The translations under genes were made by a program, and so were the position numbers. This document shows positions 33,974 through 41,750 of a DNA stretch of 64,000 bases, in pieces. Position 1 is the first letter of the stretch. Each line of letters begins with the position of its first letter. Source of the DNA: JBBEAM01 sp040882845 (GTDB lineage: Bacteria; Pseudomonadota; Alphaproteobacteria; Kiloniellales; DSM-21159). The stretch is taken from NCBI GenBank assembly GCA_040882845.1, contig JBBEAM010000009.1, forward strand, positions 310,001-374,000, in the 5' to 3' direction. The notes beneath the pieces were generated by a model. The model was given only the letters and a program-made list of their open reading frames with translations, was not told the DNA's origin and searched no databases.

Positions 33974-34889
33974 GGCCGCCGGGCGAACGCACGCACCGAC
34001 GGGGTTTCTGCCCCGCCGCCTGAACGCGCTTTTCCTCCGCAGCGAGGCGCTGCGCGGCTACCTCCTGCTCTCCCCGACCATGATCGTGATGATCGGCACG
34101 ATGTGCGTGCCGATCGGCCTGACCATCGCCTACAGCTTCTGGACTCAGGATTACCTGGCGATGGACACCAGCTTCACCCTGGACAACTACCAAGAGGCGA
34201 TGTCGCGGGAGATCTACCGGGCCCTGCTGCTGCGCTCGCTGATGATCTCCGGCACGGTGACCGTGCTGACCGTGGTGATTGCCTATCCCATGGCCTACTA
34301 CGTCGCCTTCCACGTCCACACCAACAAGCTTGGCTGGATCATCCTGCTGTCGATTCCCTTCCTGACCAGCTACCTGCTGCGGGTCTTCGCCTGGAAGGTG
34401 ATCCTCGGCTACGAGGGGGTAATCAACTCCGGCCTGATCGGCCTCGGTCTGATCGAGGAGCCGCTGGCGGTCCTGCTCTACAACCCGACCTCGGTGATCA
34501 TCACCCTGACCCACGCCTGGGCGGCCTTCGCCATTTTGCCGATCTTCGTTTCCCTGGAGAAGATCGACCGCTCCCTGCTCGAGGCCGCGACCGATCTCGG
34601 CGACGGGCCGGTGATGCGTTTTCTGCGGGTCACCCTGCCGCTGTCGCTGCCCGGCGTGATCGCCGCCTCGCTGATGATCTTCATTCCCACGGTCGGCGAC
34701 TACGTGACCCCGGATCTGGTCGGCGGCCGTGACGGGCGGATGATCGCCAACATCATCCAGGCGCAGTTCGGCCGCGCCAACAACTGGCCGCTCGGCGCCT
34801 CGCTATCGCTGATCATGATGCTGGCGGTGACGATCATCTCGCTCGGCTACATTTTGATCACCAGCTTCCTGACCAAGAGGATCTCATGA
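33957..34889 (+). CDS. Polyamine-type ABC transporter permease, PotB-like
   Basis: A 310-residue inner-membrane permease with about six membrane segments; the first is at about 25-50 (GYLLLSPTMIVMIGTMCVPI). The cytoplasmic EAA loop reads LLEAATDLGDGPVMRFLRVT, followed by LPLSLPG, at about 200-225, and contacts the ATPase. GTG 33957 is used as start; AGGGGGAAG lies about 10 bases upstream. It forms a set with the next two genes; no binding-protein gene is attached. Confidence 0.87.
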   Translation: MASEAEAAGRTHAPTGFLPRRLNALFLRSEALRGYLLLSPTMIVMIGTMCVPIGLTIAYSFWTQDYLAMDTSFTLDNYQEAMSREIYRALLLRSLMISGTVTVLTVVIAYPMAYYVAFHVHTNKLGWIILLSIPFLTSYLLRVFAWKVILGYEGVINSGLIGLGLIEEPLAVLLYNPTSVIITLTHAWAAFAILPIFVSLEKIDRSLLEAATDLGDGPVMRFLRVTLPLSLPGVIAASLMIFIPTVGDYVTPDLVGGRDGRMIANIIQAQFGRANNWPLGASLSLIMMLAVTIISLGYILITSFLTKRIS

Positions 34890-35707
34890 GCAGCGGATCC
34901 TACATGTCGCGCAGAAACACGCCGCTGTTCATCTACGCCATCCTCTGCCTGGCGTTTCTCTACGTGCCGGTGATGTTCCTGCCGCTGTTTTCCTTCAACG
35001 ATTCCCAATACATCGCCTTTCCGATCAAGGGCTTCACTCTGCGCTGGTACGAGGAGATGTGGCACAGCGGGCCGATGCACCAGGCGCTGTGGAACTCGAT
35101 CAAGGTGGCCGCGGTTTCGGCTTGCCTCTCCACTCTGCTCGGCATTTTCGCGGCCAAAGCCTTCACCCGCTTCCGCATGCCGGGCAGCAAGCCGGTGATC
35201 GGCATCATCATGCTGCCGCTGGTGATCCCCGAGATCATCCTCGGCACCTCGCTGCTGATCCTGGTCAACAACATCGGCCTCGGGCTGTCGCTGATCAGCG
35301 TCACCATGGGCCACATGCTGCTGTCTGTGCCCTTCGCCGTGGCAGTGCTGATCTCGCGTTTCGAAGGCTTCGACAAATCGATCGAGGAAGCCTCGGCCGA
35401 TCTCGGCGAGAACGCCTGGGGCACCTTCCGACGGATCACCCTGCCGCTGGTCTTTCCCGGCGTGCTGTCGAGCTTCCTGCTCTGCTTCGTGATCTCCTTC
35501 GACGAGTTCATCATCGCCTTCTTCCTGGCGGGCAGCGAACCGACCCTGCCGGTCTTCATGTACAGCCAGATGCGCTTCCCGCAGCGGCTTCCGGGCGTGC
35601 TCGCCATGGGCGCGGCCATCCTGATGGTCTCCTTTATCGTCATCTCCTTCGCGGAATGGGTTCGCCGCCGCGGCAGCTACGGCGGCCAAGCCGATACGGG
35701 GCTCTAA
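34886..35707 (+). CDS. Polyamine-type ABC transporter permease, PotC-like
   Basis: A 273-residue permease overlapping the first permease gene by 4 bases (ATGA). Membrane segments start at about residue 11-33 (FIYAILCLAFLYVPVMFLPL). The EAA loop is IEEASADLGENAWGTFRRIT, followed by LPLVFPG, at about 170-197. The FSFNDSQY motif after the first membrane segment is typical of PotC/PotI subunits. It pairs with the PotB-like subunit to form the channel. Confidence 0.88.
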   Translation: MSSGSYMSRRNTPLFIYAILCLAFLYVPVMFLPLFSFNDSQYIAFPIKGFTLRWYEEMWHSGPMHQALWNSIKVAAVSACLSTLLGIFAAKAFTRFRMPGSKPVIGIIMLPLVIPEIILGTSLLILVNNIGLGLSLISVTMGHMLLSVPFAVAVLISRFEGFDKSIEEASADLGENAWGTFRRITLPLVFPGVLSSFLLCFVISFDEFIIAFFLAGSEPTLPVFMYSQMRFPQRLPGVLAMGAAILMVSFIVISFAEWVRRRGSYGGQADTGL

Positions 35708-35710
35708 GCC

Positions 35711-36814
35711 ATGACAGATACCTCCGCCTTCATTCGCATCGACCGAGTCTCCAAGGATTTCGGGCACTTCCGTGCTGTCGACCGGGTCGCGGTCGATATC
35801 GCGCGCGGCGAATTCTTTTCCCTGCTCGGCGCCTCGGGCTGCGGCAAGACCACCTTGCTGCGCATGCTGGCCGGCTTCGAGGCTCCCAGCGAAGGCGAGA
35901 TCTACATCGACGGCCAAGCGATGTCGCAGGTGCCGCCGCACCACCGCCCGACCAACATGGTGTTCCAGAGCTACGCCATCTTCCCGCATCTCGACGTCCG
36001 CTCCAATGTCGCCTACGGCCTGCGCAAGGAGAAGCTGCCGCGCCAGGAAGTCGACCAGCGGGTCCACGACGCCCTGGCCATGGTCAAGCTCGAGAGCTAC
36101 GAGGGCCGCAAGTCCACAGAGCTCTCCGGCGGCCAGCGCCAGCGCGTCGCCCTGGCCCGCGCGCTGATCAAGCGGCCCAAGGTGCTGCTGCTCGACGAAC
36201 CCCTGGGCGCGCTCGACAAAAAGCTGCGCGACGCCATGCAGCTCGAGCTGCGCGCCCTGCAGCAGAGCCTCGGCATCACCTTCGTTTTCGTCACCCACGA
36301 CCAGGAGGAGGCGCTGACCATGTCCGACCGCATCGCCGTGATGTCGGGCGGCGTGGTGCGGCAGATCGCGACGCCGCGCGAACTCTACGAGCGGCCGGCC
36401 AACGTCGAGGTGGCGAATTTCATCGGGCAGATGAACTTCTTTCCCGGCGAGATTTCCGGCGAGGACGGCGGCACCGCGGTGATTCAGGCCGAGCGCATCG
36501 GTCAGGTCAGATGCCGGCTGGGCGAACTGGCCGGCGGCGGCAGGTCGATCGTCGTTGCCATGCGGCCGGAGAAGCTGCATGTCTCCGCCGAAAACAGCGG
36601 CCGCGACTATGCCGTCGAGGGAGAGATCCGCAACGCCGCCTATCTCGGCGATCGCAGCCACTACTACGTGCACGTCGCCGGTAGCGATACGCCCATCGCG
36701 GTCTCGGCGCAGAACGCCGACAACGCGCTGAGCGACCGTCTGCAAAGCCAAGCCAAGGTCTGGGTGACCTGGTCCGAAGAGGCCATGGTCGTGCTGCCGA
36801 AGGAAGACGCCTAG
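35711..36814 (+). CDS. Polyamine-type ABC transporter ATPase, PotA-like
   Basis: A 367-residue ATP-binding subunit starting 3 bases after the permease stop. Walker A is GASGCGKTT at about residue 39-47, the ABC signature is LSGGQRQRVALARAL at about 137-151, Walker B is VLLLDEP at about 157-163, and the switch His lies in THDQEEALT. A TOBE_2 domain fills about 280-360. It powers the PotBC-like pair. Its stop overlaps the convergent cupin gene by 4 bases. Confidence 0.9.
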   Translation: MTDTSAFIRIDRVSKDFGHFRAVDRVAVDIARGEFFSLLGASGCGKTTLLRMLAGFEAPSEGEIYIDGQAMSQVPPHHRPTNMVFQSYAIFPHLDVRSNVAYGLRKEKLPRQEVDQRVHDALAMVKLESYEGRKSTELSGGQRQRVALARALIKRPKVLLLDEPLGALDKKLRDAMQLELRALQQSLGITFVFVTHDQEEALTMSDRIAVMSGGVVRQIATPRELYERPANVEVANFIGQMNFFPGEISGEDGGTAVIQAERIGQVRCRLGELAGGGRSIVVAMRPEKLHVSAENSGRDYAVEGEIRNAAYLGDRSHYYVHVAGSDTPIAVSAQNADNALSDRLQSQAKVWVTWSEEAMVVLPKEDA

Positions 36815-37131
36815 ACGCTGCCCTTCTTCTCGATCACCAGAATCCGCGCCGCGCCCTCGGGATGGGCGACATGCTCGTCGCCCCCGGCGGCGTGGCAGAA
36901 CTCGCCGGCGCTGAGCAAGCGGCGATGTTCCTGCCCGTCCTTGCGGTAGTGCATGGTGACCGCCCCCTCCAGCACGACGAAGACTTCATCGCCGTCGTTG
37001 CGATGCCAGACGTAGGGCCGGTCGGTCCAGTGCAGACGGACGCTCGCGCCCTCGATCTCGGCGATGTCGAGGGCGTCCCAAGCCGACTGGCCGGTGAAAT
37101 CGGAGGGGCGGAAGAAATCCATCAGACTCAA
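36811..37131 (-). CDS. Cupin-domain protein
   Basis: A 106-residue single-domain cupin with motif 1 in VWHRNDGDEVFVVLEGAV at about residue 41-58 (His and Glu ligands) and motif 2 in AGEFCHAAGGDEHVAHPEG at about 75-93. It is distinct from the cupin at 17040-17396 but of similar size. Convergent with the PotA-like gene. A role with the amine pathway is inferred only from position. Confidence 0.78.
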   Translation of the reverse strand: MSLMDFFRPSDFTGQSAWDALDIAEIEGASVRLHWTDRPYVWHRNDGDEVFVVLEGAVTMHYRKDGQEHRRLLSAGEFCHAAGGDEHVAHPEGAARILVIEKKGSV

Positions 37132-37153
37132 TTAGCGCCTGGATGCGGAAATG

Positions 37154-37197
37154 AAAAGGCCGCCCGGCGACGCTCTACAGCGGGTCGCGGGGCGGCC
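37154..37197 (-). terminator. Rho-independent terminator of the microprotein gene
   Basis: On the minus strand GGCCGCCC and GGGCGGCC pair perfectly, with an inner GCGAC/GTCGC stem, and are followed by TTTTC. It begins 13 bases after the stop of the 24-codon gene. Confidence 0.82.
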
Positions 37198-37210
37198 GGT
37201 CTCGAAGTGC

Positions 37211-37285
37211 CTACTTGCGGCGCTTCCGACGCTTCTCGTTCTTGGAGAAGACGTCGACGAGATATGCAAAGGCAAGGCCCTTCAT
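37211..37285 (-). CDS. 24-residue basic microprotein
   Basis: The frame MKGLAFAYLVDVFSKNEKRR, then KRRK and TAG, has AAGAGGAGA 5-6 bases before its ATG (37283-37285), one of the strongest ribosome binding sites in the window, and a clear terminator just after. The peptide has a short hydrophobic N-terminal half (residues 3-13) and a strongly basic C-terminus (KNEKRRKRRK). It could be a membrane-surface or nucleic-acid-binding peptide. A 69-codon frame overlapping it in another frame has no good start signal and is rejected. Confidence 0.6.
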   Translation of the reverse strand: MKGLAFAYLVDVFSKNEKRRKRRK

Positions 37286-37423
37286 GTCTGGTCTCCTCTT
37301 GCTGTGTGTTCCAAGACCGATTCCCGAACCGCGCCATTGCGGCACGCCTCGACCGGTCTCTTGTCTGGCGATGCAGCGCGGGCGGCTGGGATCGCCGGGC
37401 CCGCGGCGGCGGCGTTCAGGCCG

Positions 37424-37960
37424 TCAGGTGCCGAAGGCTTGGCAGAGCGCCTGGATCGCAGGCGCCGGAATGAAGTAGGCGCCCTTGGTCCAGGTCTTGC
37501 CTGCGTCGTCCCATTCCCAGTCCTCGTCGAACCAATCGATCAGCCAGGCTTCCCGGTTGTTGGTCACGGTGCGCAGTCTGCGCGTGATCCCCGGGATCGC
37601 CTTCATCAGTCGCTGCGGGTCCTTGTGGCCGCTGACCGCGAGGAGTTCCCCGAGATCGGCGCGGCCCATCTTGCCGTCGCTGTGCTGACAAAAGGTCTTG
37701 AGGATCGCCCGGGAGCTCGGCGAGAGACCGCGGATCAGTTCCTTGGCTTCGCGCGGATTGAGCGGATAGGGCGTATCCCCATCGGGATCCCAGGCCTGCC
37801 CCACCGACTGTCCGGCGGTATGGCCTTGGGCCTGAGATGCAGGCTTTGCGCCCCCGTTGATCATCGGCGCCTCCGCCATACCGAAGAAGCTCAAGAGCTC
37901 CTGGCGGGTTTCGGCGCTGAGCCGCGTGAAATCCTCTTCCGAGATGACCAAGCTCACCAT
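37424..37960 (-). CDS. Hypothetical protein, possible winged-helix
   Basis: A 178-residue soluble protein. Residues about 70-135 (KELIRGLSPSSRAILKTFCQ, then GRADLGELLAV and RRLRTVTNN) have the helix pattern of a winged-helix domain, followed by a Trp/Asp-rich end (LIDWFDEDWEWDDAGKTW). I do not recognise the family. A strong promoter with an inverted repeat precedes it (see 38002-38035). Regulation of its own gene is a possibility, not shown. Confidence 0.65.
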   Translation of the reverse strand: MVSLVISEEDFTRLSAETRQELLSFFGMAEAPMINGGAKPASQAQGHTAGQSVGQAWDPDGDTPYPLNPREAKELIRGLSPSSRAILKTFCQHSDGKMGRADLGELLAVSGHKDPQRLMKAIPGITRRLRTVTNNREAWLIDWFDEDWEWDDAGKTWTKGAYFIPAPAIQALCQAFGT

Positions 37961-38001
37961 GGTTCGATGATATGGACTCCGTCTTTCATCAGGTAACAGG
38001 G

Positions 38002-38030
38002 AATATAGTGGAATGTACTTCTATAGTCAA
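38002..38030 (-). promoter_or_regulatory. Sigma70-type promoter of the gene at 37424-37960
   Basis: On the minus strand TTGACT (38025-38030) and TATATT (38002-38007) are separated by exactly 17 bases, 42 bases before the start codon. It is the best match to the sigma70 consensus I found in the window. Confidence 0.7.
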
Positions 38031-38035
38031 GAAGT
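38017..38035. promoter_or_regulatory. Inverted repeat over the -35 element
   Basis: ACTTCT and AGAAGT form exact 6-base arms around a 7-base spacer that contains most of the -35 box. A protein bound here would block RNA polymerase, so this is a candidate operator. Confidence 0.5.
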
Positions 38036-38058
38036 GACTTAAGCTCTCTTTCTCTAAC

Positions 38059-39600
38059 TTAGAAGCCGAGTGGTCCTGCGGGGGTGACCAGGATGTTCGT
38101 CAGAGTTCGCTCGGCGTGCGCCATGCGCCAGGACAGCATCTCTTGGGCGCAGCGCAGCAGCGTCGCCTGATGTTCCGGCGCCTGGGAGAGATCCTGGAAC
38201 TCTCCGGGGTCGGCCTGGAGGTCGAACAGCAGCGGCGGCAGGCCGGCGAAGTGGACATACTTGAAGCGCTCCTCGCGCAGCACGGCCAGGGAGCAGCGGT
38301 CGCTATCGATCCCCAGGGCCGCCTCCGCCTTGCCGCCGGCCACGTCGCGGAAGTCGTACTCCCAGTGCGCGGCGCGGCGCCAGGTCTCCGGCGTCCGTCC
38401 CTCGAGAAAGGGCCGCAGGGAGGCGCCGTCGCACTGCCGCGGCGGCGTGCCGCCGAGCCACTCCAGGATGGTCGGCATCAGGTCGACCGCCTCGGTGAAG
38501 CTTTCGACCGTGGAACCACGGCCGGCATCGGCTTTCTTGCGCGGATCGCGGACGATCAGCGGGATGTGAAAGGCCTGATCGAAATAGCCGTCCTTGCCGA
38601 ACATCCAGTGGTCGCCGAGCATGTCGGCGTGGTCGACGGTGAAGACGATCAGGGTGTCGTCGTAATCGCCCTGGTCCTTCAGCTGCTGCACGATACGGCC
38701 GATATGGGCATCGACCTCGCTGATCAGCCCCAGATAGGTGGCGCGCATCCGCCGGACCACTTCTTCCGATATGTCCGCGGTCTTCGCCCCCTGCCCCGCG
38801 AAGTAGAAGAGCTCGCGCGGCCGGTTGAGGTAGTAGTCGAGGAAGGGGTGCTGCGCCGCCTCGGCCTGCGGACTCTCGGCGCGCTGCGGCGCCATCGTAT
38901 CCGCAGGATCGTACATTTCATGGTAGGGCGCCGGCGCGGTCAGCGGCGGATGCGGATGCATGAAGGAGACGTAGGCGAGCCAGGAGAGGTCCCGGTTGAC
39001 GCCGATGTAGTCGAGCAGCGCGTCGGCCAGAAATGCGGTCAGGCTGTGTTCGGCCTTGTAGAAGGCGGGCGCCAGGCTGTGCAGATGTCCCCGCTGGGCC
39101 GGATCGTCGAGCGGCGTAAACAGACCCTCGGCCGTCTCTGGCAGGCGGTAACCCTGGCGCGCCAGCGCCGCCTGCCACAGGCGGTAGTCCTCGGTCAGGC
39201 GGCAGATCGGCTCCATGCCCGGCAGGATGCCCTCGTAGCCGCGCAGCTCCGGATCGCCGGGCGCGTGCGCCCGCGGGTCCATGGTGGTGTCGCTGTAGCC
39301 GAACAGCAGCGGCCGGCTGCCGAGCTTGCGCGCCTCCAGGGCGAGATTGCCGAAGCGCGCGTCGAGCGGCGTGCCGTTGGCGATAGAGCGATGGGTCATG
39401 GCGTAAAGCCCGGTCAGCAGGCTGGTGCGCGCCGGACCGCAGGGCGAAGCCTGGGTGTAGTGATTGCGGAACAGCACCCCCTCGGCCGCCAGGGCGTCGA
39501 GATGCGGCGTCTTCACCAGGGGATGCCCCATGGCGCCGAGGCACTCCCAGCGCCACTGATCGCCGACGATCAAGAGAACCTTCTTCGGCTTCTCGGCCAT
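38059..39600 (-). CDS. Sulfatase / phosphonate monoester hydrolase-like enzyme
   Basis: A 513-residue alkaline-phosphatase-superfamily hydrolase. The N-terminal metal site begins with LLIVGDQWRWECLG at about residue 9-22. The formylglycine motif is CGPARTSLLTG at about 53-63, with the modified Cys first (C-x-P-x-R). A second metal-site segment is FTVDHADMLGDHWMFGKDGY at about 320-340. The CGPAR motif and the pattern of the N-terminal part are closest to phosphonate monoester hydrolases and related promiscuous arylsulfatases. It has no signal peptide and so acts in the cytoplasm on a sulfate, phosphonate or phosphodiester ester. Confidence 0.86.
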   Translation of the reverse strand: MAEKPKKVLLIVGDQWRWECLGAMGHPLVKTPHLDALAAEGVLFRNHYTQASPCGPARTSLLTGLYAMTHRSIANGTPLDARFGNLALEARKLGSRPLLFGYSDTTMDPRAHAPGDPELRGYEGILPGMEPICRLTEDYRLWQAALARQGYRLPETAEGLFTPLDDPAQRGHLHSLAPAFYKAEHSLTAFLADALLDYIGVNRDLSWLAYVSFMHPHPPLTAPAPYHEMYDPADTMAPQRAESPQAEAAQHPFLDYYLNRPRELFYFAGQGAKTADISEEVVRRMRATYLGLISEVDAHIGRIVQQLKDQGDYDDTLIVFTVDHADMLGDHWMFGKDGYFDQAFHIPLIVRDPRKKADAGRGSTVESFTEAVDLMPTILEWLGGTPPRQCDGASLRPFLEGRTPETWRRAAHWEYDFRDVAGGKAEAALGIDSDRCSLAVLREERFKYVHFAGLPPLLFDLQADPGEFQDLSQAPEHQATLLRCAQEMLSWRMAHAERTLTNILVTPAGPLGF

Positions 39601-39781
39601 TCTTCCCCTCCCCGGAGTCGCTCTGGCCGAAGCCTAACCGGAGCTTTCCCCGCAACGCATGAAATTTTCGCGGCCGGAAGCCCGCCGGCGCGGAAGGCGG
39701 CATCGCAAAGCCGTGAATTCATCTGCTGCCGCCAAGCCCCATGTCATAGACATGACACCTGAGAATCGAAGGATAGAGATC

Positions 39782-40234
39782 ATGTGGAAACTTCTGCCGG
39801 GAGTCGCCCTCGCCCTGCTTTTCATCGCCCAGCCGGCTCTGGCCGCCGAGCTGATCGTCAAGCGCAGCCCGCATAGCGTGTCCACCACCCTCGACCGCTT
39901 GGAGAAGGCGCTGGCGCAGAAGGACATCGGCGTGATGGCGCGGATAGATCACGCGGCCAACGCCAAGTCGGTCGAGATGGAGCTGCGCCCGACCGAGCTG
40001 CTGATCTTCGGCAATCCCGCGGTCGGCACCAAGCTGATGCAGGCCGAGCAGACCATGGGGCTCGAGCTGCCGATGAAGGCGCTGGCCTGGGAAGACGCGG
40101 AAGGGCAGATCTGGATCGGCTACGAGAGCCCCGCCGTCTTCGCCGAGCGCCGCGGCCTGTCTCCCGATCACGAGGTTGTGCAGGCGGTCGCCGACGCCCT
40201 GGACGCGCTGACCGAGGCGGCAATCCAGCACTAA
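39782..40234 (+). CDS. DUF302 family periplasmic protein
   Basis: A 150-residue protein from ATG 39782, which follows an AAGGA site and opens a Sec signal peptide (LLPGVALALLFIAQPALAAE, cut after ALA at about residue 20). The mature part (VKRSPHSVSTTLDRLEKALA, later LIFGNPAVGTKLMQAEQTMG and LPMKALAWED) is a clear DUF302 domain, a small alpha/beta fold found alone or fused to various proteins, function unknown. Upstream ATGs in frame are less well placed. It is divergent from the sulfatase-like gene. Confidence 0.88.
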   Translation: MWKLLPGVALALLFIAQPALAAELIVKRSPHSVSTTLDRLEKALAQKDIGVMARIDHAANAKSVEMELRPTELLIFGNPAVGTKLMQAEQTMGLELPMKALAWEDAEGQIWIGYESPAVFAERRGLSPDHEVVQAVADALDALTEAAIQH

Positions 40235-40327
40235 GCCTTGATAGCGCAGGATTTTTGCGCGGCGGCCACCTATAGGGGAAGATCCTTATCTAGGACTCCG
40301 CATCTCCCGAAGAATCTGTCATATTTC

Positions 40328-40356
40328 TGTAACAGCAACAGGCTCGGCCTGTAACG
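40328..40356. promoter_or_regulatory. CTGTAAC direct repeat upstream of the ABC operon
   Basis: CTGTAAC occurs at 40328-40334 and 40350-40356, exactly 22 bases apart, or two helix turns, about 75 bases before the binding-protein start. Such spacing is common for activator half-sites. No clear -10/-35 pair was found in the rest of this 196-base gap. Confidence 0.3.
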
Positions 40357-40430
40357 CTTGCAGACTATTTTCGCTCCGCTGGGATGCGGTCGGCATCCCT
40401 CAAGAGAGCGCTTTTGGGAGGTCCTAACTC

Positions 40431-41612
40431 GTGATCAAGAAATCATCCGCAGAAATTACCCACGCCGCCGCGCGCAGCTTCACGCGGCGCACTTTGCTCA
40501 AGGGCGCGGCCGCGACCGGCGTTATCGCCGCCGCGGCGCCCTTCATCCTGCCGAAGTCCGCCCTGTCCTCCTCCGGCGAGGTCGATGTCTACGCCTGGGG
40601 CGAGTACATCAGCGAGGACATGCAGAAGGCCTTCGAGGACAAGACTGGTATCAAGCTCAACCTCACCGTCTTCGGCAGCAACAACGAAGTGCTCAGCAAG
40701 GTCCGCGCCGGCAAGGGCGAGGGCTACGATCTGGTGTTCCCCTCGGTGACCACTCTGGTCGCCTGGTTCGATGCCGGCGAGGAAGACGGCGTCGAGCTGC
40801 TGCAGCCGATCGACGAAAGCCGGGTCGAGGTTTCGCAGCTTCAGCCGGCGATCTGGGAAAAGTCCCTCGACCTCGGCGCCTCGCGCCGCGGCGAGCGCTA
40901 TGCCGTGCCCTTCAACTGGGGCACCGAGGCGGTCGCCTTCAACAGCGAGGAGCGCGATCTCAAGTACGGCGAGGTCTCCTGGAACACGCTGTGGGAGGAG
41001 GAGAACAAGGGGCTGGTCACGGTGCGCCCCCGCTCCGGCCTCACCGCCATCGGCGTGATGATCGACGGCACCGGCGAGATGATGGACAAGGCGCATCAGG
41101 ACGAGACTGTCGCCAAGCAGGTGCTCGACCAGGCGCTCGACTTCGCCGTCTCCCACAAGGAATGGATCCGCACCTTCTGGAAGGACGCCCAGGCCCTGAC
41201 CGGCGCCTACCTGACCGATGGCTGCGTGATCGGCCAGTCCTGGGACGGCACCGCGATCAACATGTGGAAGGAGACCGACGGCAAGATCAAGTACGTCGCT
41301 CCGAACGAGGGTGCGCTGACCTGGCTCGACACCATGTGCATCCCCTCCGGCGCCAAGAACGTCGATCAGACCTACGAGCTGATCAACTGGCTGGCGTCCG
41401 AGGAAGGCGGCGGCATGCACACCGCCCACTCGGGCTACAACTCCGCCGCCATCGGCGCCGAGAAGTACCTGGACGACCAGGCGCAGGAGCGCTTCAAGTT
41501 CATGTACGGCCCGAACGGCGAGGCGATTTCCCAGCTGTACTGGTGGAAGCCCGAGCCGGGCTGGTTCCAGCAGCTTCGCGCCGAGTACATCACCCGCTAC
41601 GAAACGGCTTAG
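40431..41612 (+). CDS. Polyamine-type ABC transporter substrate-binding protein
   Basis: A 393-residue periplasmic binding protein of the PotD/PotF family. The twin-arginine signal is SFTRRTLLKGAAATGVIAAA at about residue 14-33. The mature start VDVYAWGEYISEDMQKAFED and the segment LKYGEVSWNTLWEEENKGLV are typical of the family. GTG 40431 follows GGGAGG by about 10 bases. First gene of a complete operon: binding protein, ATPase, two permeases. Confidence 0.9.
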   Translation: MIKKSSAEITHAAARSFTRRTLLKGAAATGVIAAAAPFILPKSALSSSGEVDVYAWGEYISEDMQKAFEDKTGIKLNLTVFGSNNEVLSKVRAGKGEGYDLVFPSVTTLVAWFDAGEEDGVELLQPIDESRVEVSQLQPAIWEKSLDLGASRRGERYAVPFNWGTEAVAFNSEERDLKYGEVSWNTLWEEENKGLVTVRPRSGLTAIGVMIDGTGEMMDKAHQDETVAKQVLDQALDFAVSHKEWIRTFWKDAQALTGAYLTDGCVIGQSWDGTAINMWKETDGKIKYVAPNEGALTWLDTMCIPSGAKNVDQTYELINWLASEEGGGMHTAHSGYNSAAIGAEKYLDDQAQERFKFMYGPNGEAISQLYWWKPEPGWFQQLRAEYITRYETA

Positions 41613-41628
41613 GCGCCGGGACTTTAGG

Positions 41629-41658
41629 CCGGCCCCGGAACGCAACGCCCGGGGCCGG
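41629..41658 (+). other. Intergenic hairpin between binding protein and ATPase genes
   Basis: CCGGCCCCGG and CCGGGGCCGG pair over 10 bases around a 10-base loop and are not followed by a T-run. Hairpins at this place in transporter operons often protect the upstream message and raise binding-protein output relative to the membrane subunits; that role is inferred here. Confidence 0.5.
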
Positions 41659-41750
41659 TCACTCAACTTGTAAGACTTCGTGCCGAGAGGCGCGCCGGGG
41701 AAACGAGGCCAAAAGAAGGCTTCGCCTAGGCCCGCACGGAGGGGGATTCC

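Noticed and set aside
37128..37337. 69-codon frame on the minus strand
   Set aside because: It overlaps the microprotein gene in another frame, lacks a ribosome binding site and runs through the terminator hairpin.
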